This document shows positions 16,398 through 25,897 of a DNA stretch of 64,000 nucleotides, in pieces (within the stretch, counting starts at the first letter, position 1; the number at the start of each line of letters is the position of its first letter). The stretch lies in NCBI GenBank assembly GCA_016714895.1, contig JADKBV010000013.1:1-64000 (forward strand). Reading direction: 5' to 3'. This DNA comes from Saprospiraceae bacterium. GTDB lineage: Bacteria > Bacteroidota > Bacteroidia > Chitinophagales > Saprospiraceae. Made by a program: the position numbers and the translations under genes. Under the pieces are notes generated by a model, which saw only the letters and a list, made by a program, of their open reading frames with translations, had not been told where the DNA came from and searched no databases.

Positions 16398-17621
16398 TTA
16401 TTTCCTAAAAATAGATACCGGGTCAACCTGTGCTGCTTTCCGTGCAGGCAGATATCCGGCAAAAAAGGTAATGATCATACCGATGACCACGCCCTGAACA
16501 AATTTGGTCGCTTCATAATCAATCGGAAAATATCCTATGTCGCCACCTATATACACTTTTTTAAGGATCGTGATCAGCACCGTCGCCATTACCATTCCAC
16601 CGACGACACCCATCAAACCAATCGAAAGCGCCTGCGTCAGAAATATCCTTACTACATCGTTGCCTTTAAACCCCATCGCTTTGAGTATGGCAATATCATT
16701 GATTTTTTGAGATACCGTCATATTCAGGATATTGTAAATACCAAAACCTGCGACGATGAGGATGGTCAGGGAAACAAAAGTAATGACAATACGACGCATC
16801 CTGAAAGCTGCCATCATGGTTTCATTGGCTTCCTTCCATCCTTCAGAAGTATATCCTGTCAGCGTTGTAAGAGATTTTGCAACCGTGGCTGCATTTTCAG
16901 GATCTGTTATGTTGACATTGATATCGGTGACATAACTGTTGTTTTCGCGCAATAATTGTTGTGCTGTACTCAGATTGATATAGGACTTTGTTTTGTCAAT
17001 GACACTATTGTTGGTTTTAAAAATAGCTACTACCTTAAGATTGCGGCTGATGCCCCTTGAAGACGATATATTGATGTTGTCGTTTATGGATAGACTCAGT
17101 TTTTCAGCAACACCACTTCCAATGGCTATACCGTTTAAGTTGGTATGTAATTTTTCAAAATCACCTTCGACAACAGTAGAACGGATATTAAACATCAGAT
17201 CAGCTTCCTGAGGTTTGATCCCAACTGCCTGACCGGCAACCTGTGTTTTGCCAATATTGTAAAATATCGTTGCCATAACCTGGGGAGTAACCACCGTAAC
17301 ATCTTTATCTTTTTGAATCAGGGTGACCACTTCGTTCGGGTTTATGATGGTATTACTCATCGGGACCACCTTCGGATTCACGATGATGTTTTTGCTGTCG
17401 CTATCGCCGATCAGTGGTTTACTGACTACATCATCGCGATAAACCCGTATATGGGGTGTATTTTTGAATATGGATTCATTACTTGTTTTGTCAAACCCGA
17501 CGAGCATGCTGTTCATAAATATGTATATCGACATACCCAATAATACACCCATAACAGCAACCAGGGTCATTTTTTTGTTGGTAAAGAGATAGGTTACCGC
17601 TATATCTGTGTTGATATTCAT
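16398..17621 (-). CDS. ABC transporter permease, MacB/FtsX type
   Basis: 407 aa. One membrane helix near the N-terminus (about 18-38, MTLVAVMGVLLGMSIYIFM), a periplasmic MacB-like domain of ~230 residues (SNTIINPNEVV, GIAIGSGVAEKLSL), then three C-terminal helices of the FtsX domain (IVITFVSLTILIVAGFGIY, ILKAMGFKG, FFAGYLPARKAAQVDPVSIFRK). The motif ILKAMGF and the ending PxxIFRK are standard for this family. Together with the separate ATPase it would make a tripartite exporter driving substrates to the TolC channel. Confidence 0.92.
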   Translation of the reverse strand: MNINTDIAVTYLFTNKKMTLVAVMGVLLGMSIYIFMNSMLVGFDKTSNESIFKNTPHIRVYRDDVVSKPLIGDSDSKNIIVNPKVVPMSNTIINPNEVVTLIQKDKDVTVVTPQVMATIFYNIGKTQVAGQAVGIKPQEADLMFNIRSTVVEGDFEKLHTNLNGIAIGSGVAEKLSLSINDNINISSSRGISRNLKVVAIFKTNNSVIDKTKSYINLSTAQQLLRENNSYVTDINVNITDPENAATVAKSLTTLTGYTSEGWKEANETMMAAFRMRRIVITFVSLTILIVAGFGIYNILNMTVSQKINDIAILKAMGFKGNDVVRIFLTQALSIGLMGVVGGMVMATVLITILKKVYIGGDIGYFPIDYEATKFVQGVVIGMIITFFAGYLPARKAAQVDPVSIFRK

Positions 17622-17696
17622 AAAAAATGGAGTTGTGGTGATAAAAATTTGCTCATTGATCTTTTAAAACTGAAGGGATCCAACATAAAAGAATCA

Positions 17697-18815
17697 TCAG
17701 GGTTTCAAAGGAAGTAAAATATCGTTTTCAGTGAGACCTTCGATCACTTCTACATAATCTGTCGAAACAATACCTGTGCGAATGGTTTTTTTGTCTTTAT
17801 CCCCTTTTGTCATTACCGTGTTTCCATAGCCCATATATTCTCTCGGAATAAGTAAGGCATTCTTTTTTTCTCCGGTAAGGATGTTGCCCTCCAATGGAGT
17901 TCCATAAATATTTCGTTCCTGAGGCAAATCTTCATCAAGGATTATTTTACAAATAAAAGATTGAGAACCCGCATCAAAAGCAGAAAGAATTTCCGAAACT
18001 TTGCCATTATACACCTTTTCTTTATCCGTATTCAGGCGAATTATGGTTTTTTGACCGATTTTTACCTTTCTGATGCTGTTTTCATCAACAGTAAGGACAA
18101 TTTCAATCTTTTTGGGTTGTGCAATGACCGCAATGACATCCCCTTTTCTGACAAAATCGCCTGTACTTTTCATTTTTTTGATAATGGTGCCATCGCCGAT
18201 AATCGTCACTTTGTTATAAGCTTGTACCACCTCATTGTTTTTAACCTGGCCCTTGGTGACTATTTTTTGTTGTCTGGCTTGTTGCAGTACCAAATCATAT
18301 TGTTTTTTGAGTGCTTCGAGATTGGAAAGTGCGTTTTTTGCCGCAAGGACGGAATTTTCGTATTCCAATCTGGCAATACTTTGTTTTTGGTACAATCGTT
18401 CGTAACGTTCAGCCAGTATTTTGTCTTGTTGGTATTTTGCTTCGGCAAAATCTATGCTCTTTTTTAATTGTTGCAAGGCAGGAGCTGATGATGAAAGATT
18501 TTCGTCGGCAATAACAAGCTGATCTCTGGAAGTACCTGTATTAATGACTGAAGATCTGTTGTCTATAGTTGCCAGAACGGCCCCCTTTTTGACAGCATCA
18601 CCGATTTCGTAGTCCGCATCCAGTAAAATACCATCGGTTTGTGCTGTAAGATTGTACATGTCATCCCATTCGATCTGTCCGGGTGCAAAAACCCATTCCT
18701 GAATGTCCTGTCGGATCGGACGAACTTCTGTTGCTCCATCTTTTTTGCAGGATAAAAAACTGATCGCCGTGATTCCGGCAAAAAGACTAAAATATAATTT
18801 ATTGGAAATCATCAT
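17697..18815 (-). CDS. Efflux periplasmic adaptor (MacA/HlyD family), lipoprotein
   Basis: 372 aa. Signal with lipobox AISFLSC (Cys 23), so it is probably anchored to the inner membrane by lipid. Biotinyl-lipoyl-like segments ADYEIGDAVKKGAVLATI and STGDFVRKGDVIAVI flank a helical hairpin (about 85-190), followed by a beta-barrel (VDENSIRKVKIGQKTIIRL) and a C-terminal membrane-proximal part. It links the ABC permease to the outer-membrane TolC protein. Six bases after the TolC gene, so co-transcribed. Confidence 0.9.
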   Translation of the reverse strand: MMISNKLYFSLFAGITAISFLSCKKDGATEVRPIRQDIQEWVFAPGQIEWDDMYNLTAQTDGILLDADYEIGDAVKKGAVLATIDNRSSVINTGTSRDQLVIADENLSSSAPALQQLKKSIDFAEAKYQQDKILAERYERLYQKQSIARLEYENSVLAAKNALSNLEALKKQYDLVLQQARQQKIVTKGQVKNNEVVQAYNKVTIIGDGTIIKKMKSTGDFVRKGDVIAVIAQPKKIEIVLTVDENSIRKVKIGQKTIIRLNTDKEKVYNGKVSEILSAFDAGSQSFICKIILDEDLPQERNIYGTPLEGNILTGEKKNALLIPREYMGYGNTVMTKGDKDKKTIRTGIVSTDYVEVIEGLTENDILLPLKP

Positions 18816-18821
18816 AAAAGA

Positions 18822-20150
18822 TTATTTATATACGTTGTGAATGAGGATTTTGTGTTTTGTAAAAGACAAATTGGTCAGGGCATTTGCTTCGTTGATCTGA
18901 GCCAGAAGCAAGTCATTGAGCGAGATGAGCAAACGATCCAGGGACAAAATATTTTCCTGAAACTGATCCGAATTTTTTTCATAAGAATCTTTTTTCAATA
19001 AGGTAATGGATTGGTAGTTGGTCCATTGTTTTTGCGCTTTTTCATATTCAAGAGCCAACTGACGGAACTGTGTATCAGCTTCATTTTTTGTTTTGGTCTC
19101 CTGATTCTGCAGAGAAGATAATTGGTATTGTTTGTTTTTTATCGTTGAAAGCCTTTGAACAGTCGGAAAGTCCCAACTGAGTTTCAGGCCGACAAAATTG
19201 TATCGGATATTGGAACTGTTGTCCGCAAAAAAGTTGTCATTGCTCAGACTTTGCCAATTAAATGAAGAGGTAAAGGATAAGGTAGGATAATATTGGTATT
19301 CAAGTGACCGGATGTCCTGACGCAAAAAAGATGACTGAAGGACAACATTGCGGTAGGCCAGGGTATTTTTTTCCGGTGTTTGACTTTCGTCAAAAACATT
19401 TCCTGAGAGTTTTTCTGAAATTTCAGGTATGATGTTATTTTCAAAAAATAAAGAAAGTATTTGTTTTTGAATATCAAGATTCAGGTCGAGTTGTTCCAAT
19501 TTATCTTTCAGAGAAATAACATTGACTTCTGCTTCATTGAGTTCCTGTTTTCTGGCAATACCTTCTTCGAAACGATTATTCACAACGTTTTTAATTTTTT
19601 CGGCTGTAGCCAGGTTTTCGAGTAATATTTCTTTTTGTTTTTGAAAAGACAGAATGTTATGGTAGGTGGCGTTGACATTCTGATGCAACATAAACTCATT
19701 GAGCTGGTTTTGTGTGCGGGTGAGTTCTAAATTGATACGGGCGGCTTTGATCTGTGCGAAATTGGCCATATTGATGATGTCAAACTGTGGTTGAAAAGAC
19801 AACAGTGTATTGTATTGTTGCCCCAGAGTCACCTCCCTGAAAGAACCTGCGGGACCACCAAATGCTTCCGCGGGAATAAAATTCTGTTGTAACTTTGTAT
19901 TATTGATCATGGTTGCAGACAATGGCATCCTGGGGTTGAGCACGTTGCCAAGTGAGGTTTTGTAAGCCAGGGATGCAATTTCCGACTGTAGGTTTGCATT
20001 TTGGAAAACAAGATTCCGGTTTTTGACTTCATTCCATACCTCGTCCAAAGACGCAAAAAGTCGGCTTTCCTGGCCAGCCAAAAAACCACCGCAGCTCAAC
20101 AGGAATATAAGCGGAAGGGTTAAAAGACGAAATAAATATACTTTCGGCAT
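18822..20150 (-). CDS. TolC-family outer-membrane efflux protein
   Basis: 442 aa. Signal peptide ending near SCGGFLAGQ; then the TolC pattern of long alpha-helical hairpins and two short beta-barrel segments: FASLDEVWNEVKNRN at the start, QFDIINMANFAQIKAARINLEL in halves, FEEGIARKQELNEAEVNV in the first repeat and PTLSFTSSFNWQSL in the second. It forms the outer-membrane channel for the exporter encoded downstream. Five bases after the TetR stop, so part of the same mRNA. Confidence 0.9.
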   Translation of the reverse strand: MPKVYLFRLLTLPLIFLLSCGGFLAGQESRLFASLDEVWNEVKNRNLVFQNANLQSEIASLAYKTSLGNVLNPRMPLSATMINNTKLQQNFIPAEAFGGPAGSFREVTLGQQYNTLLSFQPQFDIINMANFAQIKAARINLELTRTQNQLNEFMLHQNVNATYHNILSFQKQKEILLENLATAEKIKNVVNNRFEEGIARKQELNEAEVNVISLKDKLEQLDLNLDIQKQILSLFFENNIIPEISEKLSGNVFDESQTPEKNTLAYRNVVLQSSFLRQDIRSLEYQYYPTLSFTSSFNWQSLSNDNFFADNSSNIRYNFVGLKLSWDFPTVQRLSTIKNKQYQLSSLQNQETKTKNEADTQFRQLALEYEKAQKQWTNYQSITLLKKDSYEKNSDQFQENILSLDRLLISLNDLLLAQINEANALTNLSFTKHKILIHNVYK

Positions 20151-20155
20151 AACGA

Positions 20156-20743
20156 TTATTTTTGAACTTGTATCATGGTAAAAAATTGTTGAATCATATG
20201 ATTACCTTCTTTGGGCAGATCGAATGAAAATGCAGAAAACTTCCATTTAAACATAATGAGGCGAAATCCTCCCATCAAAAAATGAATCAGATCTTCGGGA
20301 GGCAATGGAGTATTCCATTCTCCGTTTTTGAGTCCTTCTTCAAACAGATTGATGATAATACCCATTTTATAAAGAAATATTTTTATCACTTCATTTTTGA
20401 TAATGTCTTTTTCATCGATGAGACCGTCTGACAATGCGACTACTACAAAATGAGGATTTTGGGAGAGGTAAGTAAACTGACTGTTGAATAGTTGTTTGAG
20501 CTTGTCCTCTGAGGAAATATCCTGCGCCAATATAGGTTCAAATCGGGATTGTATGTTATGGTTCAGATATCTGATCAGGAGTACGATAATATCCTCTTTA
20601 CTTTTAAAATGGCGATAGAGTGCGCTTTCGACAAATCCGATTTCGGCTGCCAGATTTTTTATGGTCAGTGCTGAAATGCCCCGGGAAGCGAGAATCCTTC
20701 CGCTTGCTTCAATGATTTCCATCTGTCTTTCCGTGATATCCAT
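20156..20743 (-). CDS. TetR-family transcriptional regulator of the efflux operon
   Basis: 195 aa from the ATG at 20743 (MDITERQMEIIEASGRILASRG); an earlier in-frame Met adds 34 residues that run through the promoter. Helix-turn-helix at ~25-50: GISALTIKNLAAEIGFVESALYRHFKSK in two parts. The ligand domain is unremarkable. First gene of the operon, 5 bases before tolC, so it probably represses its own operon in response to an exported compound. A -7 box lies 35 bases upstream. Confidence 0.9.
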   Translation of the reverse strand: MDITERQMEIIEASGRILASRGISALTIKNLAAEIGFVESALYRHFKSKEDIIVLLIRYLNHNIQSRFEPILAQDISSEDKLKQLFNSQFTYLSQNPHFVVVALSDGLIDEKDIIKNEVIKIFLYKMGIIINLFEEGLKNGEWNTPLPPEDLIHFLMGGFRLIMFKWKFSAFSFDLPKEGNHMIQQFFTMIQVQK

Positions 20744-20777
20744 ACGATAAATTATATGTGAGTGAGTATTCACTCTG

Positions 20778-20785
20778 CAAAGGTA
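20778..20785 (-). promoter_or_regulatory. Promoter -7 box of the efflux operon
   Basis: TACCTTTG on the minus strand, giving a leader of about 28 bases to the ATG at 20743. No matching TTDTGTAA element 22 bases upstream, so it is not a member of the shared stress class. Confidence 0.5.
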
Positions 20786-21112
20786 AGATAGTTTTTGATA
20801 TAAAAAATAATTTATGAAATAATTAACGGAAAACCGGAAAATCATCCATCACTTTTGCCCAATCATCCAACCCGGGCATGTTCATAAAAGGGTATATTTT
20901 GTTTGTCCTTTTATGAAAATATTGGAACCTCGACCCTAAACAACATAAATCCCCAAACCAATATTTATATATAAATAAGATGTTTTCAATAAAAAATGTC
21001 AGTACCCGCAAGATATCAGCTAAGCCAACATCTTATGTTTCCAACTGCCCATAGTTATGACGATTATCATCCTTTCATTTATTACCCAAGTTTTGCCTTT
21101 TGCGTAACTTTG

Positions 21113-21262
21113 ACAAATGATATCACAAAACAATCATATACTTACGCTTAAAGATTACAAAACCAATGGTTTGAATAGTACCTACATATTTAAGGAGTTG
21201 ACAAAAATAAAAATAATTGACAAGCTCCGGAAACAACCGGTTGTTTTGTTTTTATATTTTTT
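21113..21262 (+). other. Possible small transcript (promoter box to terminator), no clear gene
   Basis: In the 770-base gap between 20744 and 21511, a TAACTTTG box at 21105-21112 is followed ~120 bases later by AAACAACCGGTTGTTT (21231-21246, a palindrome with CCGG as loop) and a T-rich tail. A 50-codon frame (21117-21269) runs through the palindrome and has no recognisable family, so a small RNA or a relic is as likely as a protein. The rest of the gap shows nothing. Confidence 0.25.
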
Positions 21263-21511
21263 ACTTTAAAAAAAGTCATCATGGTTTCAGCCCTGCGACT
21301 TTAGCTCAACACTCTGATGTCATCGGGTTTGCACAAAAAAAGGTTTATCTAAAATACTGACGATTTTTTTGATATAAAAGTCATAGTCTCTTACAAAAAC
21401 AGACATTTTTACTGAAATTTCCGTATCTTTACATAAAAAGAGCCTCATATCTTCCCCGAAGAAATGCCGGAAGGTAAAAGGCATACACGAATTATAGTTT
21501 ATAACACCCAA

Positions 21512-24500
21512 ATGACCTTAAAAAAAAATAAATCCATTTCGCCATCACTTTCGGTATCCGGAAACCAATTTCCTGTTGTAGCGATTGGTGCTTCTGCAGG
21601 TGGATTGGAAGCGATGATGGAATTGTTGAAATATCTGCCGCAAAACACAGGCATGGCTTTTATTTACGTACAACATCTCAGCCCTGACCATAAAAGTATG
21701 TTGACTGAAATATTATCTCAGAAAACAAAAATGAAAGTTCAGGAGATTGATGATATGGACAAAATAAAACCCAACAACGTTTTTGTCATTCCATCCAATA
21801 AAGGTATCGAAATCAAAGACGGAAGTATTAAATTGATACCCCGATCTGAAGGCAGTACAGCTATTACCATTGACATCCTTTTTTCATCTCTTGCCTATGC
21901 ACAAAAGGAAAGGGTTATCGGTATTATTCTCTCCGGCAGTGCCAGTGACGGAACCTTGGGCATTAAAGATATCAAACACGAAGGTGGGTTAACGTTTGCC
22001 CAGGATGACTCGGCAAAATTTACCAGCATGCCGCACTCGGCGATTTCTTCCGGTGACATTGATTTTATTTTATCTCCAAAAGAAATCGCATTAGAATTGG
22101 CCCGCTTAAGTAAACATCCGCTTATTAAATCGGATGTGGCAAAAACCAATCAGGAAGATTTGATAGATAACGACAATCCGGATTTAAAGATCATTATCAA
22201 CCAATTATACAAAAATACGGGGGTTGATTTCGGATTGTACAAAATGAACACCATTAAGAGAAGGATCATCCGCAGGATGTTGTTGTATAAAATCAGCTCC
22301 TTAAAAGCATATGCAAAACTTCTTTCCCAAAAAAATGAAGAAATTGACATTTTGTATCAGGATTTGCTCATAAATGTTACCAGTTTTTTCCGGGATACGG
22401 ACACCCACAAATATTTGAAAGAAACGCTTTTTCCAAAGTTGCTCAAAAGAAAAAAAGCAGGTGAAACCATAAGAATATGGGTTCCGGCATGCGCAAGTGG
22501 CGAAGAAGCCTATTCGATTGCTATGATTCTCATAGAAATTCAGGATAACCTGTCAACTTCAATACCTGTTCAGATTTTTGCTACTGACCTCAGCGAACAG
22601 GCAATAAACAAAGCCAGGATCGGTGTGTACTCAAAACAGGAATTAGAAACTGTATCGCCAAAACGAATCCAGCGATTTTTTGTCAAAGCGGATGTCAACT
22701 ATCGGGTAAATAAAGTCATCCGTGACATGTGTGTGTTTGCGCCTCATAACATCCTGAGTGATCCGCCATTTTCACGTCTTGATTTTATCAGCTGCTGCAA
22801 TCTCTTTATTTATTTAGATACTGTCGCTCAAAAAAAAGCCATAAACACATTTCATTATGCGCTAAATAATGAAGGATACGTCATGCTCGGGAAATCTGAA
22901 AATATCAGCCAATCAGATAATCTTTTTATCATGACCAACAAAAAGTACAAAATTTTTGAGCGCAAAATAAATTCAGGCTATCAACGGCCTCCCGAATTGT
23001 TACCCCGATTGACAACCGCTGGTATTTCCCAAAAAAACATACCTGTCATCCATCGCAATATTGCCCCGCAACATACTTCATACAGCCAAAGAGATCTTGA
23101 AACAGCTATAGATGCTGTGCTGGTATCGGAATTTATGCCGGCAAGTGTTGTGATCAATCATCACATGGAAATCATCCAGTTCAGAGGACAAACTGATTTA
23201 TTCCTTACGCATCCGCAAGGTAAGGCCACTTTTAATATTTTGAAAATGGCGCGTCCGGAAATAGCTTTTGAATTGCGAAATACCATTACAAAAGTCATTA
23301 AAACCAATCAACGCATTCGCAAGTCCGGAATTGAGTTAAAAATCAATTTGTCCGTTAAACATATCAGCATTGAAATATTACCGCTTTCTGTTGAATGGCA
23401 GGAACCCCTCCTCCTCATTATTTTTACTGAACACGAACAAATTGAAACATACATTGACCCGTCAGGTAACAGCAAAAACAATTCTATTGCCAAAGACAGA
23501 AAAATCAAAAAACTAGAACAGGAATTAGCCGCAGCACATGCTGATGCCATATCTTTTTCACAGGAACAGGAGGTATATACACAGGAGCTGCAAAGCGCTC
23601 ATGAAGAAGTAGTCTCCAGCAATGAAGAGTTACAAACCGTAAATGAAGAATTAGAAACCTCAAAAGAAGAAATAGAATCAGCCAATGAAGAACTGACCAC
23701 CACCAATCAGGAATTACAAACCCGAAATGATTTGTTGAATGAATCTTATGAATATTCCAATGCTATAGTTTCCACCATGCACGAACCTATGCTCGTCCTT
23801 GGCAAAGATCTGCGTGTAAAGTCTGCCAACAAAGCATTTTATGAAAAATTTGGCGTATCAGAACACCAAACTGAAGGTGTTTTATTGTATAATTTAGGCA
23901 ATAATCAATGGGATATTCCTGCTTTGAGAAAATTACTCGAAGATATTATTCCAAAAAAATCTCAGTTCTCCAATTATGAGGTCAAACATACATTCCTCAA
24001 TATAGGGGAAAAAATAATGTCACTCAATGCCAGTCAGGTCATTCAAAAAACGCATCGCGAAAAACTTATCCTGCTGATTATTGCTGACATTACCGAGGTC
24101 AGAAGGCTTATTGTTGAAAAAGAAATCAGAGAAAAAGAATTATTACAGAAAGAAATCCTTGAGCGACAGACAGAAAAAACAAGGTTAGAAAAAGCAGTTG
24201 CCGAAAGAACCAAAGAATTAAAAGAAGCCAATGAATCCCTTGAGGAAAAAAATAAGGAACTGGTAAATATGAACAAAGAACTTGAGGCATTTAATTATGT
24301 TTCGAGTCACGACCTGCAGGAACCTTTGCGAAAAATTCAAACATTGGCAGGCATGATTATTGAAAAAGAAAATAAAAATATTTCTGAAAAAGGAAAAAAT
24401 TATTTTAGCCGGATACAGGATTCCGCGGAAAAAATGAGACAACTTATACACGATTTATTGGACTATTCCCGCATCAGTGCAAATGAAAGAAAATTTGAAA

Positions 24501-24997
24501 ATACAAATCTTAAAGTTATCGTCGAAGATGTCATCAACGAACTGAAAGACATCATTTCTGAAAAACACGCAACCATAGAAGTTAAGGGAATGTGCGAGCT
24601 GTATATGATTCCTTTTCAGTTTCGCCAAATGATGTACAATCTCATCAGTAACGCCCTCAAATTTTCTGATCCTCAAAGACCGCCTAATATAAAAATAATG
24701 AGCAGGAATATAGAATACAAAAAAATAAAAATCAGCGGACTTCCTCCTCAAAAAAAATATTGTCACATCAGCATCATTGATAATGGTATTGGTTTTGAAA
24801 AAGAATTCAGCAACAAAATATTTGAAGTATTTCAAAAACTTCATAATAATGACGAATATACCGGAACCGGCATCGGTCTTGCCATTGTAAAAAAGATTGT
24901 TAATAACCATCATGGTGTCATTAATGCAGAAAGCGAAGTAAACACAGGCACAACGTTTAATATTTATATACCCACCACTCAAAATACCTTATTGTAA
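21512..24997 (+). CDS. CheB-CheR-PAS-histidine kinase fusion protein
   Basis: 1161 aa, soluble. I chose the ATG at 21512 (MTLKKNK); a Met 16 codons upstream is possible. Order of domains: CheB methylesterase ~20-200 with GASAGG (Ser 28) and His 55 in QHLSPDH; CheR methyltransferase ~230-490 with LINVTSFFRD and WVPACASGEEAYSIA; coiled coil ~665-745 full of Glu (NEELQTVNEELETSKEEIE); PAS-like ~750-860; second coiled coil; HisKA with SHDLQEPLRKI (His 933); HATPase with NLISNALKFS, DNGIGFE and GTGIGLAIVKKIV. No receptor or CheA genes are near, so it acts as a stand-alone signalling hub; its partner is likely the receiver protein next door. Confidence 0.92.
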   Translation: MTLKKNKSISPSLSVSGNQFPVVAIGASAGGLEAMMELLKYLPQNTGMAFIYVQHLSPDHKSMLTEILSQKTKMKVQEIDDMDKIKPNNVFVIPSNKGIEIKDGSIKLIPRSEGSTAITIDILFSSLAYAQKERVIGIILSGSASDGTLGIKDIKHEGGLTFAQDDSAKFTSMPHSAISSGDIDFILSPKEIALELARLSKHPLIKSDVAKTNQEDLIDNDNPDLKIIINQLYKNTGVDFGLYKMNTIKRRIIRRMLLYKISSLKAYAKLLSQKNEEIDILYQDLLINVTSFFRDTDTHKYLKETLFPKLLKRKKAGETIRIWVPACASGEEAYSIAMILIEIQDNLSTSIPVQIFATDLSEQAINKARIGVYSKQELETVSPKRIQRFFVKADVNYRVNKVIRDMCVFAPHNILSDPPFSRLDFISCCNLFIYLDTVAQKKAINTFHYALNNEGYVMLGKSENISQSDNLFIMTNKKYKIFERKINSGYQRPPELLPRLTTAGISQKNIPVIHRNIAPQHTSYSQRDLETAIDAVLVSEFMPASVVINHHMEIIQFRGQTDLFLTHPQGKATFNILKMARPEIAFELRNTITKVIKTNQRIRKSGIELKINLSVKHISIEILPLSVEWQEPLLLIIFTEHEQIETYIDPSGNSKNNSIAKDRKIKKLEQELAAAHADAISFSQEQEVYTQELQSAHEEVVSSNEELQTVNEELETSKEEIESANEELTTTNQELQTRNDLLNESYEYSNAIVSTMHEPMLVLGKDLRVKSANKAFYEKFGVSEHQTEGVLLYNLGNNQWDIPALRKLLEDIIPKKSQFSNYEVKHTFLNIGEKIMSLNASQVIQKTHREKLILLIIADITEVRRLIVEKEIREKELLQKEILERQTEKTRLEKAVAERTKELKEANESLEEKNKELVNMNKELEAFNYVSSHDLQEPLRKIQTLAGMIIEKENKNISEKGKNYFSRIQDSAEKMRQLIHDLLDYSRISANERKFENTNLKVIVEDVINELKDIISEKHATIEVKGMCELYMIPFQFRQMMYNLISNALKFSDPQRPPNIKIMSRNIEYKKIKISGLPPQKKYCHISIIDNGIGFEKEFSNKIFEVFQKLHNNDEYTGTGIGLAIVKKIVNNHHGVINAESEVNTGTTFNIYIPTTQNTLL

Positions 24998-24998
24998 A

Positions 24999-25445
24999 AT
25001 GAAAAACGATCCATTTCAAATAGTCCTTGCCGACGATGACGAAGGCGACAGATTCCTTCTCAAAGAAGCGTTTTCAGAATTAAAAATTAAAACCGTCATT
25101 CACACTGTAAATGATGGAACGGAATTAATGGAGTATCTTCATAATAAAGATCTTTCTATACCTTATCTGATTTTTCTTGACCTTAATATGCCACTCAAAA
25201 ACGGATTGGAATGTTTGAAGGAAATGAAAAATGAAGAAAAATTAAAAAACATTTTTGTAGCTATTTATTCAACTTCCGATCATGAAAATGATGTAGATGA
25301 AACTTTCAAAAACGGCGCAAATATATATATTACCAAACCAAATGATTTCAGTAAACTCAAACAGATATTGGAAAAAGCTGTTACGACAGCCTCTCAATAC
25401 CGGGATTCAATCATGAAAAGAGAAAACTTTTTATTAAAAATTTGA
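24999..25445 (+). CDS. Stand-alone response regulator receiver (Rcp1-like)
   Basis: 148 aa single receiver domain. Acidic pocket ADDDEGD (Asp 12-14), phospho-acceptor Asp 61 in FLDLNMP, Thr/Ser position STSD at 91-94, Lys 113 in ITKPND. The extended C-terminal helix and LADDDEGDRFLLKEAF start are typical of the Rcp1 subgroup that works with phytochrome-like and hybrid kinases. One base separates it from the kinase gene, so the two are co-translated and the kinase His 933 is the probable phosphate donor. No output domain. Confidence 0.92.
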   Translation: MKNDPFQIVLADDDEGDRFLLKEAFSELKIKTVIHTVNDGTELMEYLHNKDLSIPYLIFLDLNMPLKNGLECLKEMKNEEKLKNIFVAIYSTSDHENDVDETFKNGANIYITKPNDFSKLKQILEKAVTTASQYRDSIMKRENFLLKI

Positions 25446-25897
25446 TACTGAAAAAATAATATAAAATAGTTACCAGGCTCACTCTCGTCTTTAGGATGAG
25501 ACAGTCTGAGTTGTTTTGAGAAAAAAAATGAGATCGAAGTAAATATGAAGTCAGATTTTTTTAAAACACAAAATTCCGGATAGACTCAGTACTAACCCTT
25601 CAATTCTGAATAATTACACTATTCAAAATACAAATTACATAATTTATCTTTTCATATATATAATATAAAAATATATACAAATATTTTTTGGCTCTTAATT
25701 AAAAATCAGTATCCTTTTCCCTTTTTAAATGTGTTGCAAAAGCTGTTTGAAATCTTGGGTTCGTAAAATATTGAATTTTAATATCTTACAATAGCGCACC
25801 TGGTATGAATTTTAAAATTCAATAAACAAAACTACCTGGATCAAAGATGTATATTTATTACAGTGTTTCAGAATTCACATCATTCAAGAAATGTAGT
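25446..25897. other. Gene-free AT-rich stretch between convergent genes
   Basis: About 450 bases. A short imperfect hairpin (CTCGTC-TTTAG-GATGAG near 25483) is the only structure I see; it lacks a T-run. Nothing else recognised. Confidence 0.5.

Noticed and set aside
21117..21269. 50-codon plus-strand frame
   Set aside because: No family seen and the frame runs through a terminator-like palindrome; kept only as part of a low-confidence transcript.
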